Positions 62,261 to 64,000 of a DNA stretch of 64,000 nucleotides are shown here, piece by piece (the stretch's first letter is position 1; each line of letters opens with the position of its first letter). The translations under genes were made by a program, and so were the position numbers. The DNA lies in assembly GCA_017469955.1 (NCBI GenBank), contig JAFUFJ010000009.1, positions 1-64,000 of the forward strand. The letters are read 5' to 3'. The stretch is from Prevotella sp. (GTDB lineage: Bacteria; Bacteroidota; Bacteroidia; Bacteroidales; Bacteroidaceae). The notes beneath the pieces are model-generated. The model searched no databases. It was given only the letters and a program-made list of their open reading frames with translations, and was not told where the DNA came from.

Positions 62261-62461
62261 CGACAAAAAGTTGAAAAGCTGAAACAGAGCGCTTAGAAAT
62301 GCGCATAAAAAGCCATATTTTTCAAGTTCTGTTAAGGCACACAGCGACTTTAACTTTTATTAGCAGTTTGTAAATGTATATTATTCAATCAGTTACAAAA
62401 AAGTTACAAAACAGGTCGAAAAAAAGTTGAAAAAAAAGAAACGCCGTATTGAAAAAATACT

Positions 62462-62469
62462 TACCTTTG
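62462..62469 (+). promoter_or_regulatory. Promoter of the Ala/Glu-rich lipoprotein gene
   Basis: -7 box TACCTTTG, 51 bases before the start. Confidence 0.65.
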
Positions 62470-62520
62470 CAACGTTTTAATTAACAAATGATTGTTTTAC
62501 AGATTTAAAAGCAAAAGAAA

Positions 62521-62928
62521 ATGAAGAAATTAGTATTTATGTTCGCTGCTATCGTAGCTGTTTCTTTCGCATCTTGCGTTAACAAAACTGCTGCTCCTGA
62601 GACAGAAGAACCTGCAGAAATCGTTCTCACCGCTGAGGATAGCGCTGCTATCGTAGCTGCTGTTGACACTCTGTCACTCGAAGCTCTCGGCATCGAGGTT
62701 GTTGAAGGTCAGGAAGTTTCTGAGGAAGCTATCGCTGAAGCTAAGGCTGCAAAGGTTGCTGAACTGCTCGCTGCTAAGCTCGAAGAAGTAAAGGCTGCTG
62801 CCGCTGCTGCTGTTGAAGGCGCTGCCGAAGAGGCTGCTGAGGCTGTAGAAGGTGCTGTCGAAGAGGCTGCTGAAGCCGTTGAAGAAGCTGCTGAGAAGGT
62901 TGCAGAGGAAGTTGCTCCCGAAGCATAA
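62521..62928 (+). CDS. Ala/Glu-rich helical lipoprotein
   Basis: A 135-residue exported protein with a lipoprotein-type signal (SFASC, Cys19). The mature part is dominated by Ala, Glu and Val. From about residue 65 it is one long predicted amphipathic helix with imperfect repeats (AEEAAEAVEGAVEEAAEAVE). The codon choice is strongly biased (GCT, GAA/GAG, GTT), as in highly expressed genes. The composition suggests an abundant envelope helix or spacer, but no function is known. It has its own promoter and a strong terminator. Confidence 0.8.
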   Translation: MKKLVFMFAAIVAVSFASCVNKTAAPETEEPAEIVLTAEDSAAIVAAVDTLSLEALGIEVVEGQEVSEEAIAEAKAAKVAELLAAKLEEVKAAAAAAVEGAAEEAAEAVEGAVEEAAEAVEEAAEKVAEEVAPEA

Positions 62929-62953
62929 GCTTATTCGAACAGAATCGAAAACT

Positions 62954-62985
62954 AAGGTCGCTTACCCTGTAAGCGACCTTTTCTT
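62954..62985 (+). terminator. Terminator of the Ala/Glu-rich gene
   Basis: AAGGTCGCTTA (62954-62964) pairs with TAAGCGACCTT (62970-62980), followed by TTCTT. Confidence 0.9.
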
Positions 62986-63139
62986 ATGCCCGTATGCGAG
63001 ATGTCGTCCGGCGAAAGGGAAGCCATTCCCTGCGACATGCATCCCCTCTCCTTCCGCAAGCAGCATGCCGACACAGCAAAAGACTGCCGTTTGTCTGCGA
63101 CAGGGGTCAGCGTTTTCACAGAAAAAGCATTCCCTTGCG

Positions 63140-63208
63140 GGAGTAAAAGATGAACTATTGGCGGGTAAAAGATGATCTTTTGCACGGCAATAGTTCATCT
63201 TTTGCTCC
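63140..63208. repeat. Dispersed palindromic repeat cluster, copy F
   Basis: Three units. The outer arms GGAGTAAAAGATGAACTATTG (63140-63160) and the near-perfect reverse complement (63188-63208) flank a self-palindromic middle unit GTAAAAGATGATCTTTTGC. The layout is the same as in copy A. Confidence 0.9.
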
Positions 63209-63224
63209 ATGAAAGGTTTGGATT

Positions 63225-64000
63225 CTATTCATCAAACGGATCCCATACTGCAGTTGTGTCTACCATTACCGAGTCGATTTCCTCAGGAACACTGTCAGTA
63301 TAGTCGAAATCATCATACACCGTGGCAGCCTCTTCATCCCATTCCGGATTCTGAATCTGGCTTCTATCGCAACCCCAAGGCACAGCAAACAGCAACACAA
63401 CACCCACTATTACGCCAACGATATAGAGAAGAATACGTTCGGACGGGAATCCTTTATTATTTTGATCATCCGGTTTTATGGGCTTCTTTTTATTGAAGTC
63501 AGGCTTTGAATACTGCGCGAAATCGGTCTCGTCAGGATCGTAAGCCGTGCGATGTCGGTTGTTAAGTATCGTATCGTCGGTCGTGACATCGCCGATTCCT
63601 CCGGCAAGACGGTTGGCATGCTGCATGTCGCTGCCCATCCATGCCCGCACCTCGGCAACGCTTTGCGGACGGTTTTTGCGGCTGAGCGTCATCATCCACA
63701 TAATCAGTTGGCGTGTCTTTGTGCTGACTGATTGCGGAAAGAAGAAAGCCTCTGGACCGTCTTCGACCAGTTCTGAAGGCGTAGGAGGTTGCTGCCGTGT
63801 GAGCAGATTGTAAAGAGTTGCCCCCAGTTCGTAAAGGTCTGTCCAGCTTCCGATACGGTCTTTTCTGCCGTCTTCGAGCTCCTGTGGCGCATATCCTCGG
63901 GTCATTGTCACCCCAGAACTCACAGTGATGTCGCGGGCAGAATCCACCTGTTTGCTCGATCCGAAGTCGATCAGATAGCAACATCCGCCATGATCGACCA
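63225..64000 (-). CDS. Membrane Ser/Thr protein kinase, C-terminal part (cut by window edge)
   Basis: The frame enters from the right edge. It first reads the Mg-binding loop CYLIDFGSSKQ (DFG motif), then the activation segment and GYAPQEL (the APE-type motif), then WTDLYELGATLYNLLT, typical of bacterial Hanks-type kinases. A linker rich in Asp/Asn/Lys, one membrane helix (ILLYIVGVIVGVVLLFAV, about 80 residues from the end) and an acidic external tail follow. The N-terminal lobe with the ATP site is outside the window. So it is a membrane-anchored kinase with its catalytic domain inside the cell. The substrate is unknown. Confidence 0.88.
   Translation of the reverse strand, partial: VDHGGCCYLIDFGSSKQVDSARDITVSSGVTMTRGYAPQELEDGRKDRIGSWTDLYELGATLYNLLTRQQPPTPSELVEDGPEAFFFPQSVSTKTRQLIMWMMTLSRKNRPQSVAEVRAWMGSDMQHANRLAGGIGDVTTDDTILNNRHRTAYDPDETDFAQYSKPDFNKKKPIKPDDQNNKGFPSERILLYIVGVIVGVVLLFAVPWGCDRSQIQNPEWDEEAATVYDDFDYTDSVPEEIDSVMVDTTAVWDPFDE

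Overview
The window looks like a chromosome segment of a Bacteroidales bacterium, most likely Prevotella or a close relative. The evidence is the repeated Bacteroidetes promoter (TTTG, 19-20 bases, TAnnTTTG), the near absence of Shine-Dalgarno sequences, the RprX/RprY two-component pair, a complex I operon with a fused nuoCD and no nuoEFG, a Bacteroides-type second EF-G, and lineage families such as a DUF4251-like protein and a GldB-like lipoprotein. No tRNA or rRNA gene was recognised.

Left end (1-3.5 kb): an accessory cassette of four co-oriented genes (excisionase-like HTH protein, small unknown, HK97-type prohead protease, coiled-coil unknown). A 50-bp tandem array lies to its left and a 60-bp tandem array to its right, and a single diverged copy of the 60-bp unit also sits on the left. 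Two hairpins with the same 15-base tip follow the last gene. It looks like the end of a phage-derived or satellite element whose other half lies outside the window.

3.5-31.6 kb: mostly core genes. These are htpG, a TolC-like gene remnant, ribE with a long leader, a TolC-MacA-MacB efflux operon, a HAD phosphatase, a DIP1984-like protein, mltG, glnS with a TPR gene, a DedA protein, rpsF-rpsR-rplI, rprX-rprY, an EF-G paralog with degenerate GTPase motifs, hemW, an orphan FecCD permease, tcdA, msrA and two small lipoproteins.

31.9-42.2 kb: a minus-strand operon nuoA-B-CD-H-I-J-K-L-M-N encoding an 11-subunit-type complex I without the NADH-oxidising arm.

42.2-64 kb: a BadF-type sugar kinase, a large MscS channel, and a minus operon of a hemerythrin-LuxR regulator, an RluA pseudouridine synthase and probably a 51-residue membrane protein. 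Divergent to it is the operon porin - imelysin lipoprotein - di-heme oxidoreductase lipoprotein - CcsBA. I read this as a periplasmic iron or redox system packaged with its own haem-attachment enzyme, possibly controlled by the hemerythrin regulator. It is the most interesting functional unit here. Then come a Gly/Asn-rich secreted protein, a two-part YjgF protein, a GH43 lipoprotein, a GldB-like lipoprotein, a glycosyltransferase, mtaB, an Ala/Glu-rich lipoprotein and the C-terminal half of a membrane Ser/Thr kinase cut by the window edge.

A dispersed family of 22-24 bp imperfect palindromes (core GCAAAAGATGATCTTTTGC) occurs as clusters in six gaps between genes across the whole window.
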